Source: Plantago major
Taxonomy: Eukaryota; Streptophyta; Magnoliopsida; Lamiales; Plantaginaceae
DNA: 64,000 nt
Direction: 5' to 3'
Assembly: GCA_026545765.1 (NCBI GenBank)
Contig: CM048841.1
Location: 5,279,712 to 5,343,711 of the forward strand
In this document: in pieces, positions 47,101 to 57,804 of the stretch
How positions within the stretch are numbered: the first letter of the stretch is position 1
How the letters are laid out: each line of letters begins with the position of its first letter
Translations under genes and position numbers: made by a program
The notes under the pieces: model-generated
Told to the model about the DNA's origin: nothing
The model's input: only the letters and a program-made list of their open reading frames with translations
Database searches by the model: none

Positions 47101-50100
47101 ACCGCCCATACGGTGTAGCACTTTGCCCCGCATGGCACTTAGTCCATGCGGGACTGGATCATCCCGCTCTGATATCACTTGTAACGACCCGGCCACTAAT
47201 GGGCCAAGACTCGGCCCGTTGGACCGGCGAGTTTACTCATGACTGGCCCACACACATCTCGTTGGTATATGATATTGTCCGCTTTGGGCCGGAGTCCGCA
47301 CGGATTTGTTTTTGGTATTCCCAAAAGGCCTCATATCATAGAAGAATTGTGGTTTGCATATATACCTTTCACCACAACCGCTTTTAAACGATGTGGGTAG
47401 TTACAAACTACCCCTCTTAAGGGCTCGACGTCCTCGTCGAGCTTTCAGGGGTGACAATCGATCCCGCATCCAGCCGTGCAGGATTCTAGAGGTGGCTCCC
47501 ACCGCCCATACGGTGTAGCACTTTGCCCCGTATGGCACTTATGCCCTATGAGAATTATCTTCTCCAATAAATTGCCCCATAGTCTTCTGTAACATGGAAA
47601 GGATCAACTAATGAATATACACCTATAAATATCTAGATCCAATAAGGTAACATTGCTGATTTATAGCCCAGGAATCAAGGTGATTGATATGCCCAAGATT
47701 GATGTGTATTATGTATTGACATCCCCCCTCAAATTGATGATGGTTGATCAACCAGCATCAATTTGCCAGCAAGAAATTGGTGTCGTGCACGTGGGAGACT
47801 TTTGGTAAATATATCAGCTACGTGGAGAGTTGTCGAAATATGTGGAAGAGATAGAACTTGATGTTGAAAGGCCTCGCGGATAAAGTGACAGTCAACTTCA
47901 ATATGCTTTGTCCACTCATGGTAGACAGGGTTAGCTGTGATATGGATTGCACTAGTGTTATCTACATACAACGGTGTGGGACCAGCAGGGAGAAATCCGC
48001 GAGTTCAGCAACCAGACCTCGTAACCAAATAATTTCTGAGGAAGCAGCAGACATGGCACGATATTCAGATTCTGTCGAAGATTAGATACCTTATCTTGCT
48101 TCTTACTTTTCCAAGAAATCAAGGCGCTACCCAAGAACATACACCATCCAGTTGTAGAACGTCGTGTGTCTGCACACCCTGCCCAATCTGCATCACTGAT
48201 AGATGAACTGAAGAGCTAGTAGGAAAATAAAGACCTTTACTAATGGTTCCATGAATATAGCGAATAATTCGACGAACAGCCACCATGTGAAGATGTCGAG
48301 GAGCTTGGTGAAACTGACTCACTTGTTGGACTGCAAAAGACAAGCCTGGACGAGTAATAGTTAGATATACCAAGCTCCTAACTAAACGACGGTATAAAGT
48401 GGGATCTGCTAAAAGATCACCCTCATCCTTCCGAAGTTTGACATTAAGCTCTAATGGAGTGTCAACAGGACTAGAGCAATTGAAGGCCAGCAGTTTCAAC
48501 AAGTTCACGAGCATATTTTGCTTGATTAAGGAATATGCCGGTAGGCCCAGAATGAACTTCTAATCCCAAGAAGTAAGTGAGAGGACCAAGGTCTTTCATA
48601 TGAAAGGAACTATGGAGATGCTTCTTAAGTTCGACAATGAGTGCAGAGTTGGTGCCCGTGATAACAATATCATCCACGTAAACAAGGAGAACAACAATAC
48701 CATTAGAAGTGTGACGCAAAAACATAGATGTATCATGCTGACTGGGGCGAAAAGAAAATTGATGTAAAGTAGTACAGAACTTATCATACCAAGCACTGGG
48801 AGCTTGCTTTAAGCCATAAAGAGAGCGGCATAACTTACAGACATTCGTCGTTGGAGAGGAGAAGAGTCCATGAGGCACCTTCATAAATATTTCTTCCTTT
48901 AAATCACCATGAAGGAAGGCATTTTTCACATCCATCTAACTTAATGACCAACCTTGAGATGCAGCAATAGCAATAACGGTTCGAATGGTAGTCATTTTAG
49001 CAACAGGAGCAAATGTCTCCTCATAATTCACACCATGCTCTTGACGATTACCAAGAGCCACCAGACGTGCCTTGTAGCGATCAATACTCCCATCGGATCT
49101 AAATTTAACTGAGTAAACCCATTTACATCCCAAAGGAGTTACACCTTGAGGACAAGGCCAATATCCCAAGTTTGATTAAGCTCGAGAGCCCTCAATTCTT
49201 CTTGCATTGCTTGTTGCCAACACTCGAGTTTGGCAGCCTGAGAATAACAAGAGGGATAGAAATAGAAGCAATTTTAGTAGCAAGGGCACTGGTGGATCTT
49301 GGGAAACCATACCGATCAGGAAAATCAGTTTTGTGTGTAGAGCGGCGCAAAGTAATCTCTTGAGAAGTGTCTACATTCTAATAAGAGGGATTTAGGGAGC
49401 ATTGGAGCTGCACTACTAGTTTCAAGATGTGGTCTGCGTGTATACACTCCCCCAGGTTTGAATCTAGTATCAGCGGAAGAAGTAGCCATATTTTCAGCAG
49501 GATAGGCATCCATATATTCAGCAGAAAGGGCAGCCCTATGTTCAGCAGGAGGAATATGAGATGGAATGCAAGAAACCTGGGCAAAATCGGGTAAAACAAC
49601 TGTAGTATCAGAACTGGCCAATAACTTAGAATAGAAGTACTGATTTTCAAGAAATATTACATTCCTAGACACCCGAATTCTATTAGCAATGGGATCAAAA
49701 CAAACAAACCCTTTGTGTAGAATTGTACCCAAGGAAAACACATCGAGCTAATTGTGCAGAGAGCTTATGTCGTTCTGTAGGAGGAAGATGAACAAAATAC
49801 ACACAGCCGAAAGGGTGGAGATTAATATATTTAGGATGTCGCTGATGAAGACGGAAATACGGACATTCAAGACTTATAGCCTGGGAACGAAGTCTATTTA
49901 TAAGAAAAACTGCTGTTGAGAGTGCCTCAACCCAGAAACGTGCTGGTACAAAGGACTCTATAAGTAAAGTGCGAACCGTGTCAAGGAGATGACGGTTTTT
50001 GCGCTCCGCAACGCCATTTTGTTGAGGAGTGTAAGGACAAGATCTTTGAGAGATAATGCCCTTGGACTGAAGAAAGGCATGGAAATCATTAGACATGTAT

Positions 50101-53100
50101 TCACCCCCAGAATCACTACGGAGAACTTTGATACATGTGGAAAACTGATTTTCGACATAGGCCAGAAATGTTTGAAAAATTGAAAACACTTCAGACTTGG
50201 CACGAAGAAAGTATATCCAGGTATAGCGACTAAAATCATCAATGAATGTAACAAAGTATTTGTAGTGGGAATGAGAAGGGATAGGTGATATACCCCGGAC
50301 ATCACTATGGATTACCTCAAAACATTGAGAAGCACGACTACCATGGGACGGGAACACGAGGGTTTTACTCTTTCCCAATTCACAAGCATCACAATTTTAA
50401 AGAAAATGAAATGCCATCTTTATTGCCCAATAGGCCAGATTGAAACAAATGAGCGAGAACCTTAGTGTTGGGATGGCCAAGACGCCAATGCCATACACTA
50501 CATGAGGTCTTATTACAAGCAAAAGCAGGAATAACAGATTTCAAACTAGGAAATTGTAAAGGAAAAAAGACGTCCCATCCTAGGCCCCTTCGCTACTAGA
50601 TCCCCCGATATTTGATCCTGCACCAAACATCCACCAGAAGAAAATGTAACAAGACATTTATCATCAAGTTGTCCGACGGAAATTAAATTAGTGGTTAACT
50701 TTGGATCAATAAAAACATCTTTAATTTTTGAAGAGATATCACCAATATCAGTAATAGGCAACTGATCACCATTTGCGGTTTCTACTAGAGAGGACCCATC
50801 ATACTTTCGTACATTCTGAAGTCCATTAATGGAAGAGGCTATATGGTTAGATGCCCTAGAATCCAGAAACCAAGTAGAAGAAGAAGATAAAGATTTACCT
50901 TGTAATCCCAAAGCTCAGAAAGCAGAAACAATAATCTGCTTTACCATTTCAGGGGTGAAGGAAGCCTCAGCAGAACCGAAAGCAGAGGGATCAGTAATGA
51001 TGGCTTGATATGCTTGATTGTTCCGTCGTGGTGGGCGGGTCGGGCAATATTTAATAATGTGGCCAGGTTTTTTGCAATATTTGCAAAACTTAGTACAATG
51101 CGAGGCAATATGCCCAAATTGATGGCAGCTGTAGCACTCAGTTGTGCTAAGATCTTTAGGTTTTCCTTTTGTCTGAGTAGCATAGGCAACCAGAGACACC
51201 CCTTGTGGGAAAGTAGCTTGGGTAAGCATGCGTTGTTCTTCTCGAAGAAGCTCCCCAAAGCATAAATCCAAAGAAGGAATAGGATTTATGTTCATCAAAG
51301 AAGATCGAATGGCTTCAAACTCAGGACGAAGTTTCATAAGGAATTGACTGCGTTGACGGGTGGCTAGAACTTGTTGGAGAGCATCAACAACGGCTGCAGG
51401 AACGTTAGCAAGAGAGAGGTCCATGTATTCAGACCATATATTCAGAAAACCAGAATAGTATTCTTGGATCGACATAGATCCATGTTGGTAGTCAGAAATA
51501 TCTAACTCAAGTTGGAATTGGCGGGCTGAATGATCTTGATAATAGACACGGCGCAAATAATTCCACATATCCTTGGCCGTACGATGGGGTCGTAGGTTGA
51601 GGATGATATGAGATTCAACAGAACTAATAATCCAAGATCTGATTTGAGCATCTTCAACCTCCCATTTTGCAGTATTGGCAACGTCAACCTCGTCGATGCA
51701 GGTTCCTTTGAAACCTCCACATGGCTCCACAAATTCTTCCCTTTGACAAAGGTCTCAAATTGAAAGCCCACATGGTATAGTTCTTCCCATCGAACTTGAC
51801 ATTGTTATTTTCAGACTTGTCCATGTTTCACCCAGAGAAGAAGAAATAATTCCAAGAATTATAATAACACGGAAAAGTACTAACAATCTGTCAGAATTCT
51901 GCCAGAAACCACCCCGAAATGCTTACTAGAATAAGCAGATAATCCCCTGAATTTTGAATTCTCAGATCTGGAAATACAACCAAGAACTAGAAGGAAAAAA
52001 ATAAAGAACTAGGAGCTAAGGCTAGAAATTAGAACATAAGGCTCTGGTACCATGTTAAGCTAAATGCTGAACCATGATTTTAGGAAGAGAGCTTACTTAC
52101 TGTTTGCTGAAGGAATAGCTTTGATGCCCTATGAGAATTATCTTCTCTAATAAATAGCCCCATAGTCTTGTGTAAACATGGAAAGGATCAACTAATGAAT
52201 ATACACCTATAAATATCTAGATCCAATAAGGTAACATTGTTGATTTACAGCCCAGGAATCAAGGTGATTGATATTATGGAGACTCATAAACTGCACTTAA
52301 GGAAAGTGTTTGAGCTGTTACAGCAGCACACTTTGTTTGCCACGAAGTCCAAGCACATCTTTGGAGTTCAACATGTGGAGTATTGAGGGCTTGTAATTAA
52401 TTAGCAGTGCAGGGGTGGTTGTGCATAATGGAGTGGCATGTACCCACTACTCTGAACGCTTTGAGAGGGTTTTGGGGCATGATTGGTTATTTCAAGAAGT
52501 TTTGTTCTAGATATGGCATGAGAGCAAAGCCCTTAACTGATCTTACTAGAGGGAATTTTAAGTGGAGAAGCTCATAGTGCCTCCACTAAATCCAAATGAA
52601 AGGATTTGAGGACGTACTATCATGGTGTGATGATCATGCAATTAATCATTAAGCTACCTCATTTTCTTGAGGTAGATAGCATTTCATATAAGCTACCATG
52701 GAATAGTATGTAGTGACTGGCCCATCTTAGATTTGTTGTAGTATGAGGGGCATCATAGGTTTTTCATTCGCAGGGTAAGAATGAAGTGACCGTCAATTGT
52801 AGTTTTCTGAAGTAAATGGTGCACCACATAAGCTCACTGTCGAATGTGTCAATGCTTTTTATACAACATTTTGCTTCTTCCTTTTCCATGATGTCAAGCT
52901 AACTCCAACAATGACCTTTTATATTGTATTTGATCTGTTTTAGCAATTTTAGAACTTGCCCAATATGCATATGAGAATAATCAATGCGTGTATCTCCATG
53001 GTTGTTGAACAAAACACCACATTAAGGAGCTTAATTCAAATAGCAAAATGTATGGGCAGCTATCCAATTTGGTGGTCTTGGAGAAGACATAAATTGCCTA

Positions 53101-56100
53101 ATATTGTTAACACGGCATGTAATGTCAGGGCAATTAATCATTGGTGGATCTATGACTATGTATATCAAAATTAGCTCACAAGATAAATGGTAGCGGTTTA
53201 ATTAGTTTAAAAAACGGAGAGTTGATAAGCTAGCTGATCTTGATGGGTGTGTTTAGTGATTAGCCTATAAGCTAGCTGATTTGGTAAGTATAGAATACAA
53301 AAACAAACTAGATAGGTTTTTTTCATTAAGCTAACTGATCAGCTCTATCTATGTGTTCTTGTAACATAATCACTTTGGTCAAATAGTAAAATAAGCCCAT
53401 TTATATTAAAATCTAGCTCATAATCTTGTGCTAAACAAAGCCTATATAATAAACCAGCTATATTTAATCTAGATCCTCATATTATGTCTTATGTTGAGTG
53501 TCCTATGCATCGTTAATCAACCACATAGTTTATTAGCCTACAATCATCATGATAAATTTGTTTTATTGTACATATAACTGACTTGAACTAAAGAACTCGA
53601 TGGGTGGAGAGAGTTATATTTCAAAAAGGATGTGCACAAAATTATGGATTAGACTAGCACAGAACGTGTGCTTATGCTGCGAAAATTAACACCGTAAGAG
53701 TCTAGTTGTGAATAAATTAGCACAAAAATATACATAAATGCACCATGTTGTTTGGGTGTGACTAGTACTATTCACATGCCAGATAAAGTTACATGGAAAA
53801 TGTATTATCTTGTTAGAGTGCAAGCATCATGGTTCAAGCTGTTTACCTGTATTTTCTGTTTAGATAGCTAAAGTCCCATTTCCATTTGTAAACTTGTATC
53901 GTGTAGTTTGCGTTTGTACCCATTAATAAGACTGGAGCGGCAGTGAGCTGAGAGCACTTGACTAGCATGAGATGACGACATCGGCCGGTTCCTGCTACAG
54001 TAGACGTTAGTTTAAATACCAGCTCGTCTGTTTGTAAAAGCAGTTTTGGATCATTAATCAAGTTCTGTTTTCCCTCCTTCTGGCAACTTCCCTTCTCTAG
54101 CTAAAGTTAAGAGCAATTCCCCTCTTCTATTCTTAACATATCTCTCGTATATGGAGGTGAAATAGATTCACACTTGTCATTTAGAAACTTGTTATGTTGT
54201 TAAGGAACACTTGATGACAACAATGGAGAGGATTATAACTGAGGTATTGAGATGTCAGAACTAGTGCTTAGACACTGAATGATATTCCCCTGTTGTCTTT
54301 GCTTTTCCTTTGGTTTAACAACTTTCTTGCTTCGTAATAATGTTCTTGATCAACCTGGTCACCTGGATTCAGTGATCATCTTGTTAATCATTCCCGACTC
54401 CGGAACTGGTGGCTTCATTTTAATACTTACAAGGAACAAGCAAGCTTAGTACTTCTTGTGACAAGCAAGCTTAGTGTACTAACTCGCAGTATACATTAAT
54501 CTCCTACAGATTTTATGATTTTTTTTATTTCGGTGGCTAATACGGGCTTGTGTCCCTGGAATTTTCGTTAGTACCCTGTAATTGAAGGGACTTCTATTCA
54601 CCTAGAGTTTTCGTCAACTTACTTGGTTGATGTATTCCTGGAACCTCAATTTCTATGATAACTATTTCTATGCTGGTTGTAAATAAATTCCTTTGATTTT
54701 TTTTTTTTTTTTTTTTTTTTGCTGCAGCCTTCCTGAGATCCTGGAACGATATCATGAATGTATAGAAACTGAAGAAAGAGGCTCCAATAGCAATTTAGAG
54801 AATCAAGTAAGATCTTCTTCTTGATCACAGATAGATCTCTCGCTTATTAAGGGAATAACTTACTGCTAAAACACATTAAATAGTGCCTGCAAATTCTTTC
54901 CTAGAACGGTTGAGTGCATGTTTTTGTTTGAATTGGTTTCTTTATGTAAAGTTTGGCAGGTTTTGGTGCTTGCATAAATAAGGGAATGTATCTGGCTTTT
55001 GCATAACTTAAGAGATTTTGAGTGTTTTCTATCTCGCGTAGGAGAGTTAGGATGGTGTTTTTTCTGGAGGAAAACAAGAACTGCAAAAATTAGGGATTCT
55101 AAGTACTAAACACAAAGCTTCAGACAGCAGTTCATGGGTAAAACCAGGAAAAGTCTGGAACTCAACATCTAAACAACCACTGACCTTTGCAATATGAATT
55201 TGGAAAGAACGGTCAATGAAAAGAACTTTTGTATGCAATGGAATTGTATTGTAGAAGAAGAACGAGGGATACCAAATTGAACAAGAACAGGTAGGTAATT
55301 TGAAAGAACTCAAGGATTCGGAGCAAAGCCCCATAACCAATATGATAAATGATTGTATGAATGAAAGATGAACAAACTACTGCATTAACCTATATTTCCA
55401 AGACCGCAAAACAGTCTAGAAAATAGAAATGAAAAATGAACAAAATTCCTACTAAGAGATAAATTAACTTCGGCTCTTCTACTGTCAGGTGTCAGCCCTG
55501 CCTGATATCATGCAACTCCTTATAGACATTGGATCTTTGATCTGACGGACTATAACTAATCGCCAAATGCAACAAGATTATCCACCCCATTGCCGAGTGC
55601 CCCAATAATAGTTTAGTTAATAAAATATTATTATTATTAACCGAACATCTTTTTTTTTTTTTTTTGTTAATTCGGTTATTATATAGTATCTCATATATTT
55701 TCATTACTATTTTTGTGTAAGTAGTACTTAAGTCATAGTAATATTTTTAATGGAATTTTATTGGAAAAAATAATAATGGAATCGCCTTATAGACAATGTT
55801 TAATGACATGCATGCTCTGATTAAGCGCATTTGTCCAGCAGGGAGAAAGCCTACCTAACCCCGTGAAAAGTCCAACTAACTTAGATTAACTATATCAAGA
55901 ATTCTAATACTCTAAAATTACTAATTCTGTCGATATTCCTAAGATATACTTCTGACCTTTTTGCATCACTATTCCCACACTGCAACTGACTATTACTTTT
56001 TGCATATCAGGATCAGAACTCTAAATATGGAGGCTTCCTCAAAACTGGAGAGCTCCTCGAAATCGTTGAAAGGCAACAGATCAATCCCTTATATCTTTCA

Positions 56101-57804
56101 TGATTTTGTGATCAAGTCTCCATGCTTTTCTCACATTAGTTCTCTCTTTTCTACAGGGATCATGAGGAGCCATTAATTGACCAGAGTGTGAATGACCTTC
56201 AGCTTCTGGAGAATCAATTTCAGGACGCACTGATACAAACAAGATTAAAAAAGGTTTCTTCTATTTGAGACTGATATCAGTGATCATTCCCCTGAACTTA
56301 GAATTATTTTGTTCAATGAAATCGCTATTCCAATCAAGTTTTGCGACTAACTGATGTTGAGAAAACAGATGAACATGAGTCTATGATATGATTTCTTTGA
56401 TTGCATTTGCATTTGCATTGTGCAGTTATCTAGGGATAAATGACCAACTCAGTTAAGTTATTGAAAAACATGGAATTTTTATGTTAATCATATGCCAAAA
56501 CAGTACATGAATTTGTTGGGAGAACAGGTTAAACAATTTAGTAATGTGAACTTGTAACAATTGGTCATGTAGTTGAGTACCTGAATGGGTAATATAATAG
56601 CCTAGTCTTGCTGAGTTTTTTAATTCTGTGCCAGAATTTCTGTTCATCCTCATCATACCAAGTCTTTTATGAATTTTTATCACCTTGTGGAAGCTTAATG
56701 ATTTTTACATATTTTTGTCCAATCAATGCAGTCAAGTCTACTGCTGGATTCCATCTCAAACCTTCAAGAAAAGGTATGCTCTGCTAGACATACAAACTAC
56801 GTCCATTAAGCTAATAACTCGGTGTTTGAGAACATCCTGCAGTAGGTTTCTGAGTATAAATCATCCTGACTAATAGCCTCGCAGAAATTCCATATTTGAG
56901 TTTTATTTACTGAAGCTATGCTAAAGATATTGAACTCTTGTCATATGTTTCAGTTTAGATCATCTTGACTGGGAATATCATTTTGATGTTTTGATAAATA
57001 GAGTATGTCACGGGAATGAATGCCGGTTGATGGCAGAAATGGGAAAAGAGTATCCTGTTTCATTGTTTGTGCAAGGTACGATTACAAGGGAGATACCTAT
57101 GCAAATGGGGTTTATGAGACGCTCGGGTGCTCTGCTCGTCCTCTTTGATTCAAGAAACATAGCTCTGATGCAAAATAAAATATCTGACCCACTGCGGATC
57201 CCACCGCTACAGTGAGGAGGGGAAGACTAATGGTAGCTAGCACCCCTAGAAATCATTCTATGTGGAATAGATTCATTGAATTGTCAAGTAGATATACTAC
57301 TGCTGACTGCAGGATGAATGCAACATTCTAGAACGTGATCAGACAGCTAGTAATCTAATATGCCTTTTAACTATACAGTCCCGAGTTATGAAGGTCTAAT
57401 CTCATACCTAAACTACTCAACAACAAACAAGAGGAACTGGACATGATGACTTTCACCGTGTAGCAAATATGAAGATTAATGCGCAAACATATTAGCAAGC
57501 ACATAACTTACATGATCCTTGTGTAAACAACACTTGCAGGGAAAGTCATTGGAAGAGGAGAAGGACATGCTTCTGATGAAGGAGAAGAAGAAGGTGATCC
57601 ATCCGAAAGCTCCCATCTACATTCCATAGTCCATACCTGTAAATTTTAGTTCGTGATGACAATCACAAGTGAACGGAAGCCACAACTATTTGATTAACAG
57701 ATTTTTCGAACTTACAGGTATCTGGATGCATGGAACGCGAAAAGAGACGGAGAAAGCTGACGATCGATCTGAATGCTCCTGCGAACGACGAAACGATCAA
57801 CTAG
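36201..57804 (+). CDS. FLC-like: FLC-like MADS-box transcription factor (gene B), 7 exons, 202 aa
   Basis: A type II (MIKC) MADS-domain protein; family members bind CArG boxes in the nucleus, and FLC represses flowering genes such as FT and SOC1 until vernalization. Exons: 36201-36388, 54728-54806, 56011-56072, 56157-56253, 56732-56773, 57540-57593, 57718-57804 (188, 79, 62, 97, 42, 54, 87 nt); phases join cleanly to a TAG. Residues 1-60 are the MADS domain ([50 protein letters not shown]). Residues 63-89 are the I region ([13 protein letters not shown]). Residues 90-174 form the K domain with the FLC-type ELLEIVER and [17 protein letters not shown], including the 42-nt exon. The tail ends [16 protein letters not shown] has 196 residues and seven exons. 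Intron 3 uses a GC donor; others are GT-AG. The MADS domain shows no damage. Identity to the FLC clade rests on motif wording, not a tree. Confidence 0.85.
38026..38119. repeat. AAT/AAC microsatellite in intron 1
   Basis: A compound trinucleotide run: TAATAA repeats, then AACAAC/AATAAC, then AAT repeats to about 38119. Confidence 0.9.
39282..40263. mobile_element. Non-autonomous hAT element (982 bp) in intron 1
   Basis: Inverted ends TAGAGGTGTTATTTGGGCC (left) and, reversed, TAGAGGTGTTATTCGGGC (right). Flanking 8-mers TCTCGATG (39274-39281) and TCTCTATG (40264-40271) match 7 of 8, the hAT target size. Subterminal zones are rich in CGGCCCG/CGGGCC. The AT-rich centre (39545-40080) has no transposase frame. 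Confidence 0.88.
41690..45260 (-). pseudogene. Copia-3 gag-pol remnants
   Basis: Read on the minus strand: gag pieces 45250-44809 ([20 protein letters not shown]; then [19 protein letters not shown]) with a zinc-knuckle-like [13 protein letters not shown] near 44580; protease 44276-44079 ([11 protein letters not shown]); GAG-pre-integrase 43825-43556 ([32 protein letters not shown]); integrase to about 42960; reverse transcriptase/RNase H junction 42169-41690 ([20 protein letters not shown]), the last part interrupted by the nested solo LTR. Frames are broken throughout. A ~110-bp tandem duplication sits at about 44287-44490. Confidence 0.8.
42039..42906 (+). mobile_element. Solo LTR (868 bp) nested in copia-3
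   Basis: Starts TGTTGATATG and ends CCCTCAACA, so the TGTTGA/TCAACA termini are perfectly inverted. The 5-bp target GCATA is duplicated on both sides (42034-42038 and 42907-42911). A strong TATA box (CCTATAAATATGG, about 42606-42618) faces the plus strand. A C15-16 run (about 42750-42766) lies downstream. No second LTR or interior is present. Confidence 0.9.
45869..45984 (+). rRNA. 5S rRNA-like sequence (pseudogene or TRIM-borne)
   Basis: ATGCGATCATACCAGCACTA, then ATGCACCGGATCCCATCA, AGTACTAGGATGGGTGACC and TCCTCGTGTTGCACC match plant 5S rRNA in order over about 116 nt, followed by ATTTT. It differs at several sites inside the internal promoter (GTTAAACGTGCTTGGACGAG) and has a short deletion after GGGTGACC; there is no array or TATA box upstream. 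A single diverged 5S copy in an intron is either a stray 5S pseudogene or the 5S domain of a Cassandra-type TRIM LTR. Confidence 0.85.
45985..46639. other. Unassigned intron DNA
   Basis: AT-rich. A GGAGCTCGACTTCGGGCTC/GGAGCCCGA stretch at about 46330-46360 looks transposon-like but has no partner end. Confidence 0.4.
46640..46920 (-). pseudogene. Copia RNase H scrap
   Basis: The minus strand of about 46670-46860 reads as [19 protein letters not shown] and [19 protein letters not shown], the LVGFVDADYA-type copia RNase H region. It is preceded on the plus strand by CAATCTCCACCTTG, the complement of a copia polypurine tract. Only a scrap; cut by the TRIM array. Confidence 0.6.
46905..47541 (-). 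mobile_element. TRIM-like tandem array (LTR-interior-LTR-interior)
   Basis: A complete 226-bp LTR at 47180-47405 has perfect TGTAAC/GTTACA ends. On its left is a ~198-bp interior (46982-47179) ending in GCTCTGATATCA (47166-47177), the complement of an initiator-Met primer-binding site, so it reads on the minus strand. Further left is the tail (about 46905-46981) of another LTR copy ending GATGTTACA. To the right a second interior copy (47406-47541) repeats GGGCTCGACGTCCTCGTCGAGC. Total size and lack of coding fit a terminal-repeat retrotransposon in miniature that became tandem by recombination. Confidence 0.7.
47542..52274 (-). mobile_element. Ty1/copia element, antisense in intron 1, both outer ends trimmed (copia-4)
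   Basis: LTR pieces at 47542-47721 and 52053-52274 share about 150 bp with roughly 3 percent difference. The minus-strand polypurine tract (TTTGAGGGGGGA, complement at 47722-47733) adjoins the left LTR. The primer-binding site for initiator tRNA-Met (TGGTACCAGAGCC, complement at 52040-52052) adjoins the right LTR. The left LTR lacks its outer ~68 bp and the right LTR its outer ~35 bp, so no target duplication remains. It is the best-preserved retroelement in the window. Confidence 0.9.
47729..51824 (-). pseudogene. Copia-4 gag-pol, nearly complete with a few stops and frameshifts
   Basis: Minus strand, in order: gag from ATG at 51824 ([20 protein letters not shown]) with one early frameshift, UBN2-type gag and two zinc knuckles ([28 protein letters not shown]), stop near 50914. 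Protease 50911-50546 ([11 protein letters not shown]; the catalytic DSG or DTG reads DSR). Integrase about 50500-49325 ([49 protein letters not shown]), DD35E residues present. Reverse transcriptase 49169-48119 ([40 protein letters not shown] after one [15 protein letters not shown] intact). RNase H 48140-47729 ([20 protein letters not shown]). Damage is light but includes gag, protease and reverse transcriptase stops, so it is not autonomous as read. Confidence 0.88.
52268..52600 (+). pseudogene. Ty3/gypsy reverse transcriptase scrap
   Basis: The plus strand reads [20 protein letters not shown] then [14 protein letters not shown], stop, and further on frame-shifted [16 protein letters not shown] text. 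HLxxVFxxLxxHxLxxxxxKCxFG...YLGHxIS is the conserved gypsy reverse transcriptase end. Only about 100 codons survive. The right LTR of copia-4 ends exactly at its left border. Confidence 0.6.
52601..54696. other. 3' part of intron 1, mostly unassigned
   Basis: No gene. 53243-53450 may be a small MITE: GGGTGTGTTTAGTGATTAG at the left is roughly mirrored by GTGCTAAACAAAGCC at the right, but no convincing target duplication was found. The rest is AT-rich unique sequence. Confidence 0.35.
54697..54720 (+). repeat. T24 tract at the exon 2 splice acceptor
   Basis: An uninterrupted run of 24 T followed directly by GCTGCAG and exon 2 of gene B. It forms the whole polypyrimidine tract of the acceptor. 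Confidence 0.9.

Larger units (their letters stand above)
36389..54727 (+). other. Intron 1 of FLC-like gene B, 18.3 kb
   Basis: It runs from the GTCAGT donor after exon 1 to the CTGCAG acceptor of exon 2. Composition: 36389-39281 mostly unique AT-rich DNA plus a microsatellite; hAT (39282-40263); 40264-40880 AT-rich; copia-3 with nested solo LTR (about 40880-45784); 5S-like sequence; copia RNase H scrap and TRIM array (about 46640-47541); copia-4 (47542-52274); gypsy scrap (52275-52600); 52600-54690 unique or MITE-like DNA; T24 tract. The FLC first intron of Arabidopsis is about 3.5 kb and carries the vernalization response elements and the COLDAIR transcript. Whether any of that exists here cannot be read from sequence alone. 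Confidence 0.8.

Noticed and set aside
53243..53450. A MITE with GGGTGTGTTTAG ends
   Set aside because: The ends mirror each other only loosely and no matching target duplication was found; mentioned only as possible.
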